From assembly GCF_011193355.1 (NCBI RefSeq), contig NZ_CP049780.1, positions 4,477,085 to 4,541,084 of the forward strand: a stretch of 64,000 nt of DNA. The letters run 5' to 3'. The notes beneath the pieces are model-generated. The model worked only from the letters and a program-made list of their open reading frames with translations. It had not been told where the DNA came from and made no database searches. Both the position numbers and the translations under genes were made by a program. This DNA comes from Streptomyces sp. JB150 (GTDB taxonomy: Bacteria > Actinomycetota > Actinomycetes > Streptomycetales > Streptomycetaceae). Below are positions 9,708 to 19,712 of the stretch, piece after piece. Each line of letters starts with the position of its first letter. The first letter of the stretch is position 1.

Positions 9708-10544
9708 ATGGGTATCCGCAAGTACAAGCCGACGACTCCTGGCCGTCGTGGCGCCAGCGTCGCCGACTTCGTCGAGGTCACGCGGTCCACGCCGGAGAAG
9801 TCGCTGGTCCGCCCTCTGCACAGCAAGGGCGGCCGTAACAACGCCGGTCGTGTGACCGTCCGCCACCAGGGTGGTGGCCACAAGCGCGCCTACCGTGTGA
9901 TCGACTTCCGTCGTCACGACAAGGACGGCGTGCCGGCGAAGGTCGCGCACATCGAGTACGACCCCAACCGCACGGCGCGTATCGCGCTGCTGCACTACGC
10001 CGACGGCGAGAAGCGCTACATCCTCGCGCCGCGCGGCCTGCAGCAGGGCGACCGCATCGAGAACGGTCCCGGGGCCGACATCAAGCCGGGCAACAACCTG
10101 GCCCTCCGCAACATCCCGGTCGGTACCACGATCCACGCGATCGAGCTCCGTCCCGGTGGCGGTGCCAAGTTCGCCCGTTCCGCCGGTGCCTCCGTGCAGC
10201 TGCTCGCGAAGGAGGGCGCCTACGCCCACCTGCGCATGCCGTCCGGCGAAATCCGTCTGGTCGACGTCCGCTGCCGCGCCACCGTTGGCGAGGTCGGCAA
10301 CGCCGAGCAGTCGAACATCAACTGGGGTAAGGCCGGCCGCAAGCGCTGGCTGGGCGTTCGCCCGACCGTCCGTGGTGTGGTCATGAACCCGGTCGACCAC
10401 CCGCACGGTGGTGGTGAGGGCCGGACCTCCGGTGGCCGCCACCCGGTCTCCCCGTGGGGCAAGAAGGAAGGCCGTACTCGTTCGCCCAAGAAGGCGTCGA
10501 ACAAGTACATCGTCCGCCGCCGCAAGACGAACAAGAAGCGCTAA
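9708..10544 (+). CDS. rplB: 50S ribosomal protein L2
   Basis: L2 (278 aa) is needed for subunit joining and peptidyl transfer. The near-universal block [20 protein letters not shown], with the histidine implicated in activity, is present near residue 230, followed by [12 protein letters not shown] 9708 with GAGGACTGAGAA upstream; 40 bases after rplW. Confidence 0.98.
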   Translation: MGIRKYKPTTPGRRGASVADFVEVTRSTPEKSLVRPLHSKGGRNNAGRVTVRHQGGGHKRAYRVIDFRRHDKDGVPAKVAHIEYDPNRTARIALLHYADGEKRYILAPRGLQQGDRIENGPGADIKPGNNLALRNIPVGTTIHAIELRPGGGAKFARSAGASVQLLAKEGAYAHLRMPSGEIRLVDVRCRATVGEVGNAEQSNINWGKAGRKRWLGVRPTVRGVVMNPVDHPHGGGEGRTSGGRHPVSPWGKKEGRTRSPKKASNKYIVRRRKTNKKR

Positions 10545-10556
10545 GGACGGGTTGAG

Positions 10557-10838
10557 ATGCCTCGTAGCTTGAAGAAGGGGCCCTTCGTCGACGACCACCT
10601 GATGAAGAAGGTGGACGCCCAGAACGAAGCCGGCACCAAGAACGTCATCAAGACCTGGTCCCGTCGCTCGATGATCGTCCCGGCCATGCTGGGCCACACG
10701 ATCGCGGTGCACAACGGCAAGACCCACATCCCGGTGTTCGTCACCGAGTCGATGGTCGGCCACAAGCTCGGCGAGTTCTCGCCGACCCGCACCTTCCGGG
10801 GCCACGTCAAGGAAGACCGGAAGTCGAAGCGCCGCTAG
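10557..10838 (+). CDS. rpsS: 30S ribosomal protein S19
   Basis: S19 (93 aa) binds the 16S head next to S13. [19 protein letters not shown] and the C-terminal [16 protein letters not shown] are typical. It lies 12 bases after rplB in standard order. Confidence 0.98.
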   Translation: MPRSLKKGPFVDDHLMKKVDAQNEAGTKNVIKTWSRRSMIVPAMLGHTIAVHNGKTHIPVFVTESMVGHKLGEFSPTRTFRGHVKEDRKSKRR

Positions 10839-10881
10839 TAGCGGATCGCATTCAGACACGTAAGAAACTGAAGGGACAACC

Positions 10882-11229
10882 ATGGAAGCCAGGGCCCAGG
10901 CGCGGTACATCCGCGTCACGCCCATGAAGGCCCGCCGCGTGGTGGACCTTATCCGTGGCATGGACGCCACGGAGGCTCAGGCGGTCCTGCGATTCGCTCC
11001 GCAGGCTGCCTCCGTGCCGGTCGGCAAGGTGCTCGACAGCGCCATCGCCAACGCCGCGCACAACTACGACCACACCGACGTCGACAGCCTCTACATCTCC
11101 GAGGCCTACGTCGACGAGGGCCCGACCCTGAAGCGGTTCCGTCCGCGTGCCCAGGGCCGTGCCTACCGGATCCGCAAGCGGACCAGCCACATCACCGTGG
11201 TCGTCGCCAGCAAGGAAGGAACCCGGTAA
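10882..11229 (+). CDS. rplV: 50S ribosomal protein L22
   Basis: L22 (115 aa) forms, with L4, the tunnel constriction; its hairpin loop is [23 protein letters not shown] 10882 after GAAGGGACAACC. The stop overlaps the rpsC ATG by one base (TAATG), so the two are coupled. Confidence 0.97.
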   Translation: MEARAQARYIRVTPMKARRVVDLIRGMDATEAQAVLRFAPQAASVPVGKVLDSAIANAAHNYDHTDVDSLYISEAYVDEGPTLKRFRPRAQGRAYRIRKRTSHITVVVASKEGTR

Positions 11230-12053
11230 TGGGCCAGAAGGTAAACCCGCACGGGTTCCGGCTCGGTGTCACCACGGACTTCAAGTCCCGGTGGTACGCC
11301 GACAAGCTGTACAAGGACTACGTCAAGGAAGACGTCGCCATCCGTCGGATGATGACGTCCGGCATGGAGCGCGCCGGCATCTCGAAGGTGGAGATCGAGC
11401 GCACCCGTGACCGCGTCCGCGTCGACATCCACACCGCGCGTCCCGGCATCGTCATCGGCCGCCGCGGCGCCGAGGCCGACCGCATCCGCGGTGACCTGGA
11501 GAAGCTGACCGGCAAGCAGGTCCAGCTGAACATCCTCGAGGTCAAGAACCCGGAGACGGACGCTCAGCTGGTGGCCCAGGCCGTCGCCGAGCAGCTGTCC
11601 TCCCGCGTCTCCTTCCGCCGGGCCATGCGCAAGAGCATGCAGTCCGCCATGAAGGCCGGCGCCAAGGGCATCAAGATCCAGTGCGGTGGCCGCCTCGGCG
11701 GCGCCGAGATGTCCCGCTCGGAGTTCTACCGCGAGGGCCGCGTGCCCCTGCACACGCTCCGCGCGAACGTGGACTACGGCTTCTTCGAGGCCAAGACGAC
11801 CTTCGGCCGCATCGGTGTGAAGGTCTGGATCTACAAGGGCGACGTCAAGAACATCGCCGAGGTCCGCGCCGAGAACGCCGCTGCCCGCGCCGGCAACCGC
11901 CCGGCCCGTGGTGGCAACGACCGCCCGGCCCGTGGTGGCCGCGGTGGCGAGCGTGGCGGGCGTGGTCGCAAGCCGCAGCAGGCTGCCGCTGCCGAGGCCC
12001 CCAAGGCCGAGGCGCCCGCCGCTCCGGCTGAGAGCACCGGAACGGAGGCCTGA
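11229..12053 (+). CDS. rpsC: 30S ribosomal protein S3
   Basis: S3 (274 aa) forms part of the mRNA entry site. The KH domain shows [14 protein letters not shown] near residues 75-88. The last ~55 residues are an extra tail, first RG/RGG repeats ([19 protein letters not shown]) then Ala/Pro/Glu-rich, making the protein longer than enteric S3 (~233 aa). Such tails are common in high-GC actinobacteria and are probably disordered. Confidence 0.97.
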   Translation: MGQKVNPHGFRLGVTTDFKSRWYADKLYKDYVKEDVAIRRMMTSGMERAGISKVEIERTRDRVRVDIHTARPGIVIGRRGAEADRIRGDLEKLTGKQVQLNILEVKNPETDAQLVAQAVAEQLSSRVSFRRAMRKSMQSAMKAGAKGIKIQCGGRLGGAEMSRSEFYREGRVPLHTLRANVDYGFFEAKTTFGRIGVKVWIYKGDVKNIAEVRAENAAARAGNRPARGGNDRPARGGRGGERGGRGRKPQQAAAAEAPKAEAPAAPAESTGTEA

Positions 12054-12058
12054 CCGAC

Positions 12059-12478
12059 ATGCTGATCCCCCGTAGGGTCAAGCACCGCAAGCAGCACCAC
12101 CCCAAGCGCAACGGCATGTCCAAGGGTGGCACGCAGGTTGCGTTCGGCGAGTACGGCATCCAGGCGCTGACCCCGGCGTACGTCACGAACCGCCAGATCG
12201 AAGCGGCTCGTATCGCCATGACCCGCCACATCAAGCGTGGCGGCAAGGTCTGGATCAACATCTACCCGGACCGCCCGCTGACGAAGAAGCCGGCCGAGAC
12301 CCGCATGGGTTCCGGTAAGGGTTCTCCCGAGTGGTGGGTGGCCAACGTCAAGCCCGGACGCGTCATGTTCGAGCTGTCGTACCCCAACGAGAAGATCGCG
12401 CGCGAGGCCCTGACCCGTGCGGCTCACAAGCTGCCGATGAAGTGCAAGATCGTCAAGCGCGAGGCAGGTGAAGCGTGA
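12059..12478 (+). CDS. rplP: 50S ribosomal protein L16
   Basis: L16 (139 aa) helps place the A-site tRNA in the large subunit and is a contact for orthosomycin-type antibiotics. [19 protein letters not shown] and [19 protein letters not shown] are conserved. It starts 5 bases after rpsC, and its TGA overlaps the rpmC start. Confidence 0.98.
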   Translation: MLIPRRVKHRKQHHPKRNGMSKGGTQVAFGEYGIQALTPAYVTNRQIEAARIAMTRHIKRGGKVWINIYPDRPLTKKPAETRMGSGKGSPEWWVANVKPGRVMFELSYPNEKIAREALTRAAHKLPMKCKIVKREAGEA

Positions 12479-12702
12479 TGTCGGCCGGTACCAAGGCGTC
12501 CGAGCTGCGCGAGCTGGGCAACGAGGAGCTGCTCAACAAGCTCCGCGAGGCCAAGGAAGAGCTGTTCAACCTCCGTTTCCAGGCGGCGACCGGTCAGCTC
12601 GAGAACCACGGTCGGCTGAAGGCCGTCCGTAAGGACATCGCGCGGATCTACACCCTGATGCGCGAGCGCGAGCTGGGCATCGAAACGGTGGAGAACGCAT
12701 GA
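12478..12702 (+). CDS. rpmC: 50S ribosomal protein L29
   Basis: L29 (74 aa) is a two-helix protein at the tunnel exit next to L23. ATG 12478 overlaps the rplP TGA by one base and is preferred to GTG 12475, which would give MM. The conserved [19 protein letters not shown] segment is clear. Its last four bases overlap the rpsQ start (ATGA). Confidence 0.96.
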   Translation: MSAGTKASELRELGNEELLNKLREAKEELFNLRFQAATGQLENHGRLKAVRKDIARIYTLMRERELGIETVENA

Positions 12703-12986
12703 GCGAGAACAACGTGACTGAGCAGAACACCGAGGCGCGCGGCTTCCGCAAGACCCGCGAGGGTTACGTCGTCAGCGACAAGATGGACAAGACCGTCGTC
12801 GTCGCCGTCGAGGACCGCGTCAAGCACGCGCTGTACGGCAAGGTCATCCGCCGTACCAACAAGCTCAAGGCGCACGACGAGCAGAACGCCGCGGGTGTCG
12901 GCGACCGCGTTCTCCTGATGGAGACCCGGCCGCTGTCCGCGACCAAGCGCTGGCGCGTCGTCGAGATCCTCGAGAAGGCCAAGTAA
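12699..12986 (+). CDS. rpsQ: 30S ribosomal protein S17
   Basis: S17 (95 aa) is an OB-fold protein binding 16S helices in the body. The signature [16 protein letters not shown] and the C-terminal [15 protein letters not shown] are present. An N-terminal ~18-residue Asn/Glu-rich extension precedes the core. Last gene of the S10 operon, followed by two hairpins. Confidence 0.97.
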   Translation: MSENNVTEQNTEARGFRKTREGYVVSDKMDKTVVVAVEDRVKHALYGKVIRRTNKLKAHDEQNAAGVGDRVLLMETRPLSATKRWRVVEILEKAK

Positions 12987-12988
12987 TT

Positions 12989-13057
12989 CCTGCGGGGCAA
13001 ACCCCGCAGGTCAGTTCCGCCAGGCTCCGGGGGACCGCTCGCACGAGCGGCCCCCGG
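12989..13057 (+). terminator. Two hairpins between the S10 and spc operons
   Basis: The first is a perfect 9-bp stem CCTGCGGGG / CCCCGCAGG (12989-13010) with a CAAA loop. The second is a 14-bp stem at 13027-13057 with one bulged A and a very short loop. No T-run follows either, so they may be partial terminators or processing sites; no promoter is evident before rplN, so read-through is likely. Confidence 0.6.
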
Positions 13058-13085
13058 GGAACCGGCAGACGATCAGGAGATAGAC

Positions 13086-13454
13086 GTGATCCAGCAGGAG
13101 TCGCGACTGCGTGTCGCCGACAACACTGGTGCGAAGGAGATCCTTTGCATCCGTGTGCTCGGTGGCTCCGGTCGCCGCTACGCGGGCATCGGTGACGTCA
13201 TCGTCGCCACCGTCAAGGACGCGATCCCCGGTGGCAACGTGAAGAAGGGTGACGTCGTCAAGGCGGTCATCGTTCGCACCGTCAAGGAGCGCCGCCGTCC
13301 GGACGGCTCGTACATCCGCTTCGACGAGAACGCCGCCGTCATTCTGAAGAACGACGGCGACCCTCGCGGCACCCGCATCTTCGGCCCGGTCGGCCGTGAG
13401 CTGCGCGAGAAGAAGTTCATGAAGATCATCTCGCTCGCGCCGGAGGTGCTGTAA
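13086..13454 (+). CDS. rplN: 50S ribosomal protein L14
   Basis: L14 (122 aa) lies at the subunit interface and contacts IF/RsfS-type factors. GTG start at 13086 follows [29 protein letters not shown] and [13 protein letters not shown] are signatures, and the length is standard. First gene of the spc cluster. Confidence 0.98.
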   Translation: MIQQESRLRVADNTGAKEILCIRVLGGSGRRYAGIGDVIVATVKDAIPGGNVKKGDVVKAVIVRTVKERRRPDGSYIRFDENAAVILKNDGDPRGTRIFGPVGRELREKKFMKIISLAPEVL

Positions 13455-13456
13455 GC

Positions 13457-13780
13457 ATGAAGATCAAGAAGGGCGACCTGGTCCAGGTCATCACCGGTAA
13501 GGACAAGGGCAAGCAGGGCAAGGTCATCGCGGCCTTCCCCCGCGAGGACCGCGTCCTGGTCGAGGGTGTCAACCGGGTCAAGAAGCACACCAAGGCTGGT
13601 CCGACCGCGCGCGGTTCCCAGGCCGGCGGCATCGTGACCACCGAGGCGCCGATCCACGTCTCCAACGTCCAGCTGGTCGTGGAGAAGGACGGCAAGAAGG
13701 TCGTCACGCGTGTCGGCTACCGCTTCGACGAGAACGGCAACAAGATCCGCGTTGCCAAGCGGACGGGTGAGGACATCTGA
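13457..13780 (+). CDS. rplX: 50S ribosomal protein L24
   Basis: L24 (107 aa) initiates large-subunit assembly. The KOW motif is visible as [20 protein letters not shown] near residues 4-23. It begins 2 bases after the rplN stop, and its TGA overlaps the rplE ATG by one base. Confidence 0.97.
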   Translation: MKIKKGDLVQVITGKDKGKQGKVIAAFPREDRVLVEGVNRVKKHTKAGPTARGSQAGGIVTTEAPIHVSNVQLVVEKDGKKVVTRVGYRFDENGNKIRVAKRTGEDI

Positions 13781-14337
13781 TGGCTACCACCACCACTCCG
13801 CGTCTGAAGCAGAAGTACCGCGAGGAGATCGCGGGCAAGCTGCGTGACGAGTTCAAGTACGAGAACGTCATGCAGGTTCCCGGCCTCGTCAAGATCGTGG
13901 TCAACATGGGTGTCGGCGACGCCGCCCGTGACTCGAAGCTGATCGAGGGCGCGATCCGCGACCTGACCACCATCACCGGTCAGAAGCCGGCCGTCACCAA
14001 GGCCCGCAAGTCCATCGCGCAGTTCAAGCTGCGTGAGGGCCAGCCGATCGGTGCCCACGTCACGCTCCGTGGCGACCGCATGTGGGAGTTCCTGGACCGC
14101 ACCCTGTCGCTCGCGCTGCCGCGCATCCGCGACTTCCGCGGCCTGTCCCCCAAGCAGTTCGACGGCCGTGGCAACTACACCTTCGGTCTCACGGAGCAGG
14201 TCATGTTCCACGAGATCGACCAGGACAAGATCGACCGTGTCCGGGGTATGGACATCACCGTGGTGACCACGGCGACCAACGACGAAGAGGGCCGTGCCCT
14301 TCTCCGTCACCTCGGCTTCCCGTTCAAGGAGGCGTGA
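13780..14337 (+). CDS. rplE: 50S ribosomal protein L5
   Basis: L5 (185 aa) binds 5S rRNA in the central protuberance and touches P-site tRNA. Conserved [16 protein letters not shown] and [19 protein letters not shown] are present. Coupled to rplX by a one-base overlap; rpsN follows after 5 bases. Confidence 0.98.
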   Translation: MATTTTPRLKQKYREEIAGKLRDEFKYENVMQVPGLVKIVVNMGVGDAARDSKLIEGAIRDLTTITGQKPAVTKARKSIAQFKLREGQPIGAHVTLRGDRMWEFLDRTLSLALPRIRDFRGLSPKQFDGRGNYTFGLTEQVMFHEIDQDKIDRVRGMDITVVTTATNDEEGRALLRHLGFPFKEA

Positions 14338-14342
14338 GCGAG

Positions 14343-14528
14343 ATGGCGAAGAAGGCTCTCATCGCGAAGGCTGCTCGCAAGCCCAAGTTCGGCGTGCGCG
14401 CGTACACCCGCTGCCAGCGCTGCGGTCGTCCGCACTCCGTTTACCGCAAGTTCGGCCTCTGCCGCGTGTGCCTTCGTGAGATGGCTCACCGTGGCGAGCT
14501 GCCGGGCGTGACCAAGAGCTCCTGGTAA
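14343..14528 (+). CDS. rpsN: 30S ribosomal protein S14, zinc-binding type Z
   Basis: S14 in its short form (61 aa) binds the 16S head near S3 and S10. Cys24-x2-Cys27 and Cys40-x2-Cys43 form a zinc ribbon, so this is the C+ (type Z) form. Streptomyces usually carry a second, zinc-free S14 elsewhere that is induced on zinc starvation by Zur; that copy is not in this window. Confidence 0.97.
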   Translation: MAKKALIAKAARKPKFGVRAYTRCQRCGRPHSVYRKFGLCRVCLREMAHRGELPGVTKSSW

Positions 14529-14546
14529 TCCCGGTAATTCGGGATT
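14527..14546 (+). terminator. Small hairpin after rpsN
   Basis: AATCCCG (14527-14533) pairs with CGGGATT (14540-14546) across GTAATT, beginning within the rpsN stop codon. It is followed by about 220 bases without a gene before rpsH. In that stretch I see no confident promoter or other element. It may reduce read-through within the spc cluster. Confidence 0.4.
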
Positions 14547-14765
14547 CCTGGACCTCTCGGTAAGCAACCGGGACGGCGGGGGCGCCTCCCCTCATGGCTT
14601 AGGCTAGGAGGGTTGGGCCCCTGCCGCCCTGAACGCCCGCGGACAGAGTCCGCTAACGATTGCTTACTACGCCGTAGGTCCCCGTGCCGCACCCGTCCCG
14701 TCCATGTATGGGGAGAGGGATGGCGCATATAGGAAACCCCGGCGAGAAAGGCCACAGGCCAATTC

Positions 14766-15164
14766 ATGACCATGACTGATCCGATCGCAGACATGCTGAC
14801 GCGTCTGCGGAACGCGAACTCGGCGTACCACGACTCGGTGTCGATGCCGCACTCCAAGATCAAGTCTCACATCGCGGAGATCCTCCAGCAGGAGGGCTTC
14901 ATCACGGGCTGGAAGGTCGAGGACGCCGAGGTCGGCAAGAACCTCGTCCTGGAGCTGAAGTTCGGGCCCAACCGTGAGCGCTCCATCGCGGGCATCAAGC
15001 GGATCTCCAAGCCCGGTCTCCGGGTGTACGCGAAGTCCACCAACCTGCCGAAGGTCCTGGGCGGCCTGGGCGTGGCGATCATCTCCACGTCGCACGGTCT
15101 GCTGACCGACAAGCAGGCGCAGAAGAAGGGCGTGGGTGGGGAAGTCCTCGCCTACGTCTGGTAA
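14766..15164 (+). CDS. rpsH: 30S ribosomal protein S8
   Basis: S8 (132 aa) binds the 16S central domain and in E. coli represses the spc operon at the rplE leader. [16 protein letters not shown] near the start and the C-terminal [11 protein letters not shown] are conserved. The start could be ATG 14766 or ATG 14772 (second Met); 14766 is kept. It follows an unusually long 237-base gap after rpsN. Confidence 0.97.
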   Translation: MTMTDPIADMLTRLRNANSAYHDSVSMPHSKIKSHIAEILQQEGFITGWKVEDAEVGKNLVLELKFGPNRERSIAGIKRISKPGLRVYAKSTNLPKVLGGLGVAIISTSHGLLTDKQAQKKGVGGEVLAYVW

Positions 15165-15188
15165 CGGAAGGGAACGGAGGAAACAGCT

Positions 15189-15728
15189 ATGTCGCGTATC
15201 GGCAAGCTCCCCATCCCGGTTCCCGCCGGCGTGGACGTCACCATCGACGGCCGTACGGTCAAGGTCAAGGGCCCCAAGGGCGAACTGACCCACACCATCG
15301 TCGCGCCGATCGACATCGCTAAGGGCGAGGACGGCACCCTCCAGGTGACGCGCCCGAACGACGAGCGGCAGAGCAAGGCCCTGCACGGCCTGTCCCGCAC
15401 GCTGGTGGCGAACATGATCACCGGTGTGACCCAGGGATACGTCAAGAAGCTCGAGATCAGCGGTGTCGGTTACCGCGTGACCGCCAAGGGCTCGAACCTC
15501 GAGTTCGCGCTCGGTTACAGCCACCCGATCACTGTCGAGGCCCCCGAGGGCATCACCTTCAAGGTGGAGACCCCGACCCGTTTCTCGGTCGAGGGCATCG
15601 ACAAGCAGAAGGTCGGCGAGGTTGCGGCCAACATCCGCAAGCTGCGCAAGCCCGACCCGTACAAGGCCAAGGGCGTCAAGTACGAGGGCGAAGTCATCCG
15701 CCGCAAGGTCGGAAAGGCGGGTAAGTAA
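15189..15728 (+). CDS. rplF: 50S ribosomal protein L6
   Basis: L6 (179 aa) lies near the GTPase-associated region. [19 protein letters not shown] and the C-terminal [20 protein letters not shown] signature are present. ATG 15189 follows GGAACGGAGGAAACAGCT; rplR follows after 3 bases. Confidence 0.98.
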   Translation: MSRIGKLPIPVPAGVDVTIDGRTVKVKGPKGELTHTIVAPIDIAKGEDGTLQVTRPNDERQSKALHGLSRTLVANMITGVTQGYVKKLEISGVGYRVTAKGSNLEFALGYSHPITVEAPEGITFKVETPTRFSVEGIDKQKVGEVAANIRKLRKPDPYKAKGVKYEGEVIRRKVGKAGK

Positions 15729-15731
15729 GCC

Positions 15732-16115
15732 ATGGCATACGGGCAGAAGATCCTCAAGGGCGACGCCTACAAGCGCGCCGCGATCAAGCGCCGTCACCTG
15801 CGGATCCGCAAGCGGATCAACGGTACGGCCGAGCGCCCCCGTCTGGTCGTGACCCGCTCCAACCGCCACATCGTGGCGCAGGTGATCGACGACCTCAAGG
15901 GCCACACCCTGGCGTCGGCGTCCTCGCTGGACGCGTCGATCCGCGGTGCCGAGGGCGACAAGTCCGCCCAGGCGAAGCAGGTCGGCGCGCTGGTCGCCGA
16001 GCGCGCCAAGGCCGCCGGTGTCGAGGCTGTCGTGTTCGACCGTGGTGGCAACCAGTACGCCGGGCGCATCGCCGCCCTGGCGGACGCCGCCCGCGAAGCC
16101 GGGCTCAAGTTCTGA
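15732..16115 (+). CDS. rplR: 50S ribosomal protein L18
   Basis: L18 (127 aa) binds 5S rRNA together with L5. The basic N terminus [19 protein letters not shown] and [20 protein letters not shown] are family blocks. ATG 15732 sits 3 bases after the rplF stop. Confidence 0.97.
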   Translation: MAYGQKILKGDAYKRAAIKRRHLRIRKRINGTAERPRLVVTRSNRHIVAQVIDDLKGHTLASASSLDASIRGAEGDKSAQAKQVGALVAERAKAAGVEAVVFDRGGNQYAGRIAALADAAREAGLKF

Positions 16116-16151
16116 GCCGCTTGTAGCTAGCGGAAAGAGAGAGGTAATCCA

Positions 16152-16757
16152 ATGGCTGGACCCCAGCGCCGCGGAAGCGGTGCCGGTGGCGGCGAGCGGC
16201 GGGACCGGAAGGGCCGTGACGGCGGCGCTGCTGCCGCCGAGAAGACCGCGTACGTCGAGCGCGTCGTCGCGATCAACCGCGTCGCCAAGGTTGTGAAGGG
16301 TGGTCGTCGCTTCAGCTTCACCGCGCTGGTCGTGGTGGGCGACGGTGACGGCACCGTGGGTGTCGGTTACGGCAAGGCCAAGGAGGTGCCGGCCGCCATC
16401 GCCAAGGGTGTCGAGGAGGCCAAGAAGCACTTCTTCAAGGTCCCCCGGATCCAGGGCACCATCCCTCACCCCATCCAGGGTGAGAAGGCCGCCGGTGTCG
16501 TTCTCCTCAAGCCGGCTTCGCCGGGTACCGGTGTGATCGCCGGTGGTCCCGTGCGTGCCGTCCTGGAGTGCGCCGGTATCCACGACGTGCTGTCGAAGTC
16601 GCTCGGCTCCGACAACGCCATCAACATCGTGCACGCGACCGTGGAGGCCCTGAAGGGCCTGCAGCGTCCCGAGGAGATCGCGGCCCGCCGCGGTCTGCCG
16701 CTCGAGGACGTCGCCCCCGCGGCCCTGCTGCGTGCGCGTGCCGGGGTGGGTGCGTAA
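16152..16757 (+). CDS. rpsE: 30S ribosomal protein S5
   Basis: S5 (201 aa) acts in decoding accuracy and mRNA unwinding. The spectinomycin-loop region [19 protein letters not shown] is present without the changes or deletions linked to resistance. A Gly/Arg-rich N-terminal extension of ~30 residues ([20 protein letters not shown]) precedes the core. rpmD follows after 2 bases. Confidence 0.97.
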   Translation: MAGPQRRGSGAGGGERRDRKGRDGGAAAAEKTAYVERVVAINRVAKVVKGGRRFSFTALVVVGDGDGTVGVGYGKAKEVPAAIAKGVEEAKKHFFKVPRIQGTIPHPIQGEKAAGVVLLKPASPGTGVIAGGPVRAVLECAGIHDVLSKSLGSDNAINIVHATVEALKGLQRPEEIAARRGLPLEDVAPAALLRARAGVGA

Positions 16758-16759
16758 TC

Positions 16760-16942
16760 ATGGCGCAGCTCAAGATCACGCAGGTCAAGTCCTACATCGG
16801 CAGCAAGCAGAACCACCGTGACACTCTGCGGTCGCTTGGTCTCAAGGGGATCAACACCGTGGTCGTCAAGGAGGACCGCCCCGAGTTCCGCGGCATGGTG
16901 CACACCGTCCGCCACCTCGTGACGGTCGAGGAGGTCGACTGA
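16760..16942 (+). CDS. rpmD: 50S ribosomal protein L30
   Basis: L30 (60 aa) is the short bacterial form. [17 protein letters not shown] and the central [13 protein letters not shown] are typical. It lies between rpsE and rplO with 2-base gaps on both sides, as in other actinobacterial spc operons. Confidence 0.96.
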   Translation: MAQLKITQVKSYIGSKQNHRDTLRSLGLKGINTVVVKEDRPEFRGMVHTVRHLVTVEEVD

Positions 16943-16944
16943 TC

Positions 16945-17400
16945 ATGGCGGAGCAGAACCCGCTGAAGATCCACAACCTCCGTCCGGCCCCCGGCGCCAA
17001 GACCGCGAAGACCCGTGTCGGTCGTGGTGAGGCGTCGAAGGGTAAGACGGCCGGTCGTGGTACCAAGGGCACCAAGGCCCGCTACCAGGTTCCGGAGAGC
17101 TTCGAGGGTGGCCAGATGCCGCTCCACATGCGTCTCCCGAAGCTGAAGGGCTTCAAGAACCCGTTCAAGACCGAGTACCAGGTCGTGAACCTCGACAAGC
17201 TGGCCGCGCTGTACCCGCAGGGTGGCGAGGTCACCGTCGAGGACCTGGTCGCCAAGGGTGCCGTTCGCAAGAACAGCCTCGTCAAGGTGCTCGGCCAGGG
17301 CGAGATCTCCGTGGCGCTGCAGGTGACGGTCGACGCCGTCTCCGGCTCCGCCAAGGAGAAGATCACCGCCGCCGGCGGTACCGTCACCGAGCTCGTCTGA
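16945..17400 (+). CDS. rplO: 50S ribosomal protein L15
   Basis: L15 (151 aa) is a late assembly protein with a long glycine- and basic-rich N-terminal tail ([20 protein letters not shown]) that threads into 23S rRNA. The C-terminal globular part ends [16 protein letters not shown]. Last ribosomal-protein gene of the spc operon, followed by a strong hairpin. Confidence 0.97.
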   Translation: MAEQNPLKIHNLRPAPGAKTAKTRVGRGEASKGKTAGRGTKGTKARYQVPESFEGGQMPLHMRLPKLKGFKNPFKTEYQVVNLDKLAALYPQGGEVTVEDLVAKGAVRKNSLVKVLGQGEISVALQVTVDAVSGSAKEKITAAGGTVTELV

Positions 17401-17435
17401 GTCCTTCAGGCGTCTCGATGACTTGAGCGATCCCC

Positions 17436-17469
17436 ACCGGGGATACCCCACAAATGGGGTATCCCCGGT
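17436..17469 (+). terminator. Strong hairpin between rplO and secY
   Basis: A perfect 15-bp stem, ACCGGGGATACCCCA (17436-17450) with its complement at 17455-17469 and a CAAA loop. It separates the spc ribosomal genes from secY, which would then need its own promoter; a TTGACC at 17561-17566 is the only -35-like box seen, with no clear -10. Confidence 0.75.
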
Positions 17470-17635
17470 TGGTCGTTCCTAGGGTGGCAGTCTCGCCGGT
17501 AAGGTGGCCTGCACTGCCAACTTTCACTGGGTGCCGCACCTCGGGCACTCTGAGCGGCAGTTGACCGTTACGTATTCGTCGAATCCTCAAGACCGTCACC
17601 CTTGACGCAGATGCGCGGGGGTCGCAGGAGGCACC

Positions 17636-18949
17636 GTGCTCACCGCGTTCGCCCGGGCGTTCAAGACGCCCGACCTGCGCAAGAAGATTTTCTTCACGCT
17701 CGGCATCATCGTGATCTACCGGATCGGCACACACATCCCGATCCCAGGCGTCGACTACAAGAGCGTCCAGATCTGCATCGACCAGGCGAACGCCAACCAG
17801 GGCCTGTTCGGTCTGGTGAACATGTTCAGCGGTGGTGCGCTCCTGCAGATCACGATCTTCGCGCTCGGCATCATGCCGTACATCACGGCGAGCATCATTC
17901 TTCAGCTGCTGACCGTTGTGATCCCGCGTCTGGAGGCCCTCAAGAAGGAGGGTCAGGCCGGCACGGCCAAGATCACCCAGTACACGCGCTACCTGACGGT
18001 CGCGCTGGCGATCCTCCAGGGCACCGGTCTGGTGGCCACCGCCCGCACCGGCTCGCTCTTCCCGAACTGCTCGGCCGCCCAGCAGATCGTGCCGGACCGC
18101 TCGATCTTCACGACGGTGACCATGGTCATCACGATGACCGCCGGTACCGCCCTGGTCATGTGGCTGGGTGAGCTGATCACCGACCGCGGCATCGGCAACG
18201 GCATGTCGATCCTGATGTTCATCTCGATCGCCGCCACCTTCCCGGCCGCGCTGTGGGCCATCAAGCAGCAGGGCTCGCTGGCCGGCGGCTGGATCGAGTT
18301 CGGCACCGTGATCCTCGTCGGCCTGTTCATGGTCGGCCTGGTGGTGTTCGTGGAGCAGGCCCAGCGCCGGATCCCGGTCCAGTACGCGAAGCGCATGATC
18401 GGCCGCCGGTCCTACGGCGGGACGTCGACGTACATCCCGCTGAAGGTCAACCAGGCGGGTGTGATCCCGGTCATCTTCGCCTCGTCGCTGCTCTACATCC
18501 CGGCGCTGATCGTCCAGTTCTCCAACTCCCAGGCAGGCTGGGCACGCTGGATCAACGGCAACCTGGCGGACACCGCGGCGCCCGTTCACATCACGATTTA
18601 CTTCTTCCTGATTGTCTTCTTCGCGTTCTTCTACGTGGCCATCTCGTTCAACCCCGAGGAAGTCGCGGACAACATGAAGAAGTATGGTGGCTTCATCCCG
18701 GGCATCCGGGCTGGCCGACCGACCGCTGAGTACCTGTCGTACGTGCTCAACCGGATCACCTGGCCGGGTTCGCTGTATCTGGGTCTGATCGCTCTCGTGC
18801 CGACAATGGCGTTGGCCGGTTTCGGGGCAAACCAGAACTTCCCCTTCGGCGGTACCAGCATCCTGATCATCGTGGGTGTCGGTCTCGAGACGGTGAAGCA
18901 GATCGAGAGCCAGCTCCAGCAGCGCAATTACGAAGGGTTCCTCCGCTGA
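17636..18949 (+). CDS. secY: Preprotein translocase channel subunit SecY
   Basis: SecY (437 aa) is the membrane channel for Sec-dependent export and membrane insertion. GTG at 17636 has a strong Shine-Dalgarno (GCAGGAGGCACC). About ten hydrophobic helices are visible, starting with KIFFTLGIIVIYRIGTHIP. The plug/helix-2 region FSGGALLQITIFALGIMPYI and the cytoplasmic loop QRRIPVQYAKRMIGRRSYGG are typical. It is coupled to adk by a one-base TGATG overlap. Confidence 0.98.
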   Translation: MLTAFARAFKTPDLRKKIFFTLGIIVIYRIGTHIPIPGVDYKSVQICIDQANANQGLFGLVNMFSGGALLQITIFALGIMPYITASIILQLLTVVIPRLEALKKEGQAGTAKITQYTRYLTVALAILQGTGLVATARTGSLFPNCSAAQQIVPDRSIFTTVTMVITMTAGTALVMWLGELITDRGIGNGMSILMFISIAATFPAALWAIKQQGSLAGGWIEFGTVILVGLFMVGLVVFVEQAQRRIPVQYAKRMIGRRSYGGTSTYIPLKVNQAGVIPVIFASSLLYIPALIVQFSNSQAGWARWINGNLADTAAPVHITIYFFLIVFFAFFYVAISFNPEEVADNMKKYGGFIPGIRAGRPTAEYLSYVLNRITWPGSLYLGLIALVPTMALAGFGANQNFPFGGTSILIIVGVGLETVKQIESQLQQRNYEGFLR

Positions 18950-19611
18950 TGCGAATCGTCCTCGTCGGGCCGCCGGGTGCCGGTAAGGGTACGCAGGCCA
19001 CGCGCCTTGCCGAGAAGCTGTCGATCCCGCACATCTCCACGGGCGACCTGTTCCGCGCCAACATCAGCCGGCAGACGGAGCTCGGCAAGCTCGCGAAGTC
19101 CTACATGGACGCCGGCAATCTGGTGCCGGACGAGGTCACGATCGCCATGGCGAAGGACCGCATGGAGCAGCCGGACGCCGAGAACGGCTTCCTGCTGGAC
19201 GGGTTCCCCCGCAACGTCTCGCAGGCCCAGGCGCTGGACGAGCTGCTGACGACCGAGGGCATCGAGCTGGACGCGGTGCTCGACCTGGAGGCCCCGGAGG
19301 ACGAGGTCGTCAAGCGGATCGCCGGGCGGCGGATCTGCCGCAAGGACTCCAGCCACGTCTTCCACGTGACGTACAGCAAGCCGAAGACCGAGGGTGTCTG
19401 CGACGTCTGCGGCGGCGAGCTGTACCAGCGGGACGACGACTCCGAGGACACCGTCCGCAAGCGGCTCGAGGTCTACCACACGCAGACCGAGCCGATCATC
19501 GACTACTACAAGGCGCAGGGGCTGGTCGTCACCATCTCCGCGCTGGGTGCGGTGGACGAGGTCACGGGGCGGGCGCTGGAGGCGCTGAAGCGTGAGGACG
19601 GCGGCGAGTAG
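18949..19611 (+). CDS. adk: Adenylate kinase
   Basis: Adk (220 aa) interconverts ATP + AMP and 2 ADP. P-loop GPPGAGKGTQ (residues 7-16), AMP site DGFPRN and the LID domain are present. The LID has RRICRKDSS and CDVCGGEL, so three of the four positions used by zinc-LID enzymes are Cys and the second of the first pair is not. It is of the long type. Translation is coupled to secY, and map follows about 100 bases later. Confidence 0.97.
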   Translation: MRIVLVGPPGAGKGTQATRLAEKLSIPHISTGDLFRANISRQTELGKLAKSYMDAGNLVPDEVTIAMAKDRMEQPDAENGFLLDGFPRNVSQAQALDELLTTEGIELDAVLDLEAPEDEVVKRIAGRRICRKDSSHVFHVTYSKPKTEGVCDVCGGELYQRDDDSEDTVRKRLEVYHTQTEPIIDYYKAQGLVVTISALGAVDEVTGRALEALKREDGGE

Positions 19612-19712
19612 CCGTCGGATGCGGTCGCGGCCGTGGCACCCCCAGGGGCGTCACGGCCGTACTGTTGTGTACGTAACCGGTTGACGTGAGTGACGGAGAG
19701 CGCAGGGCCCCC

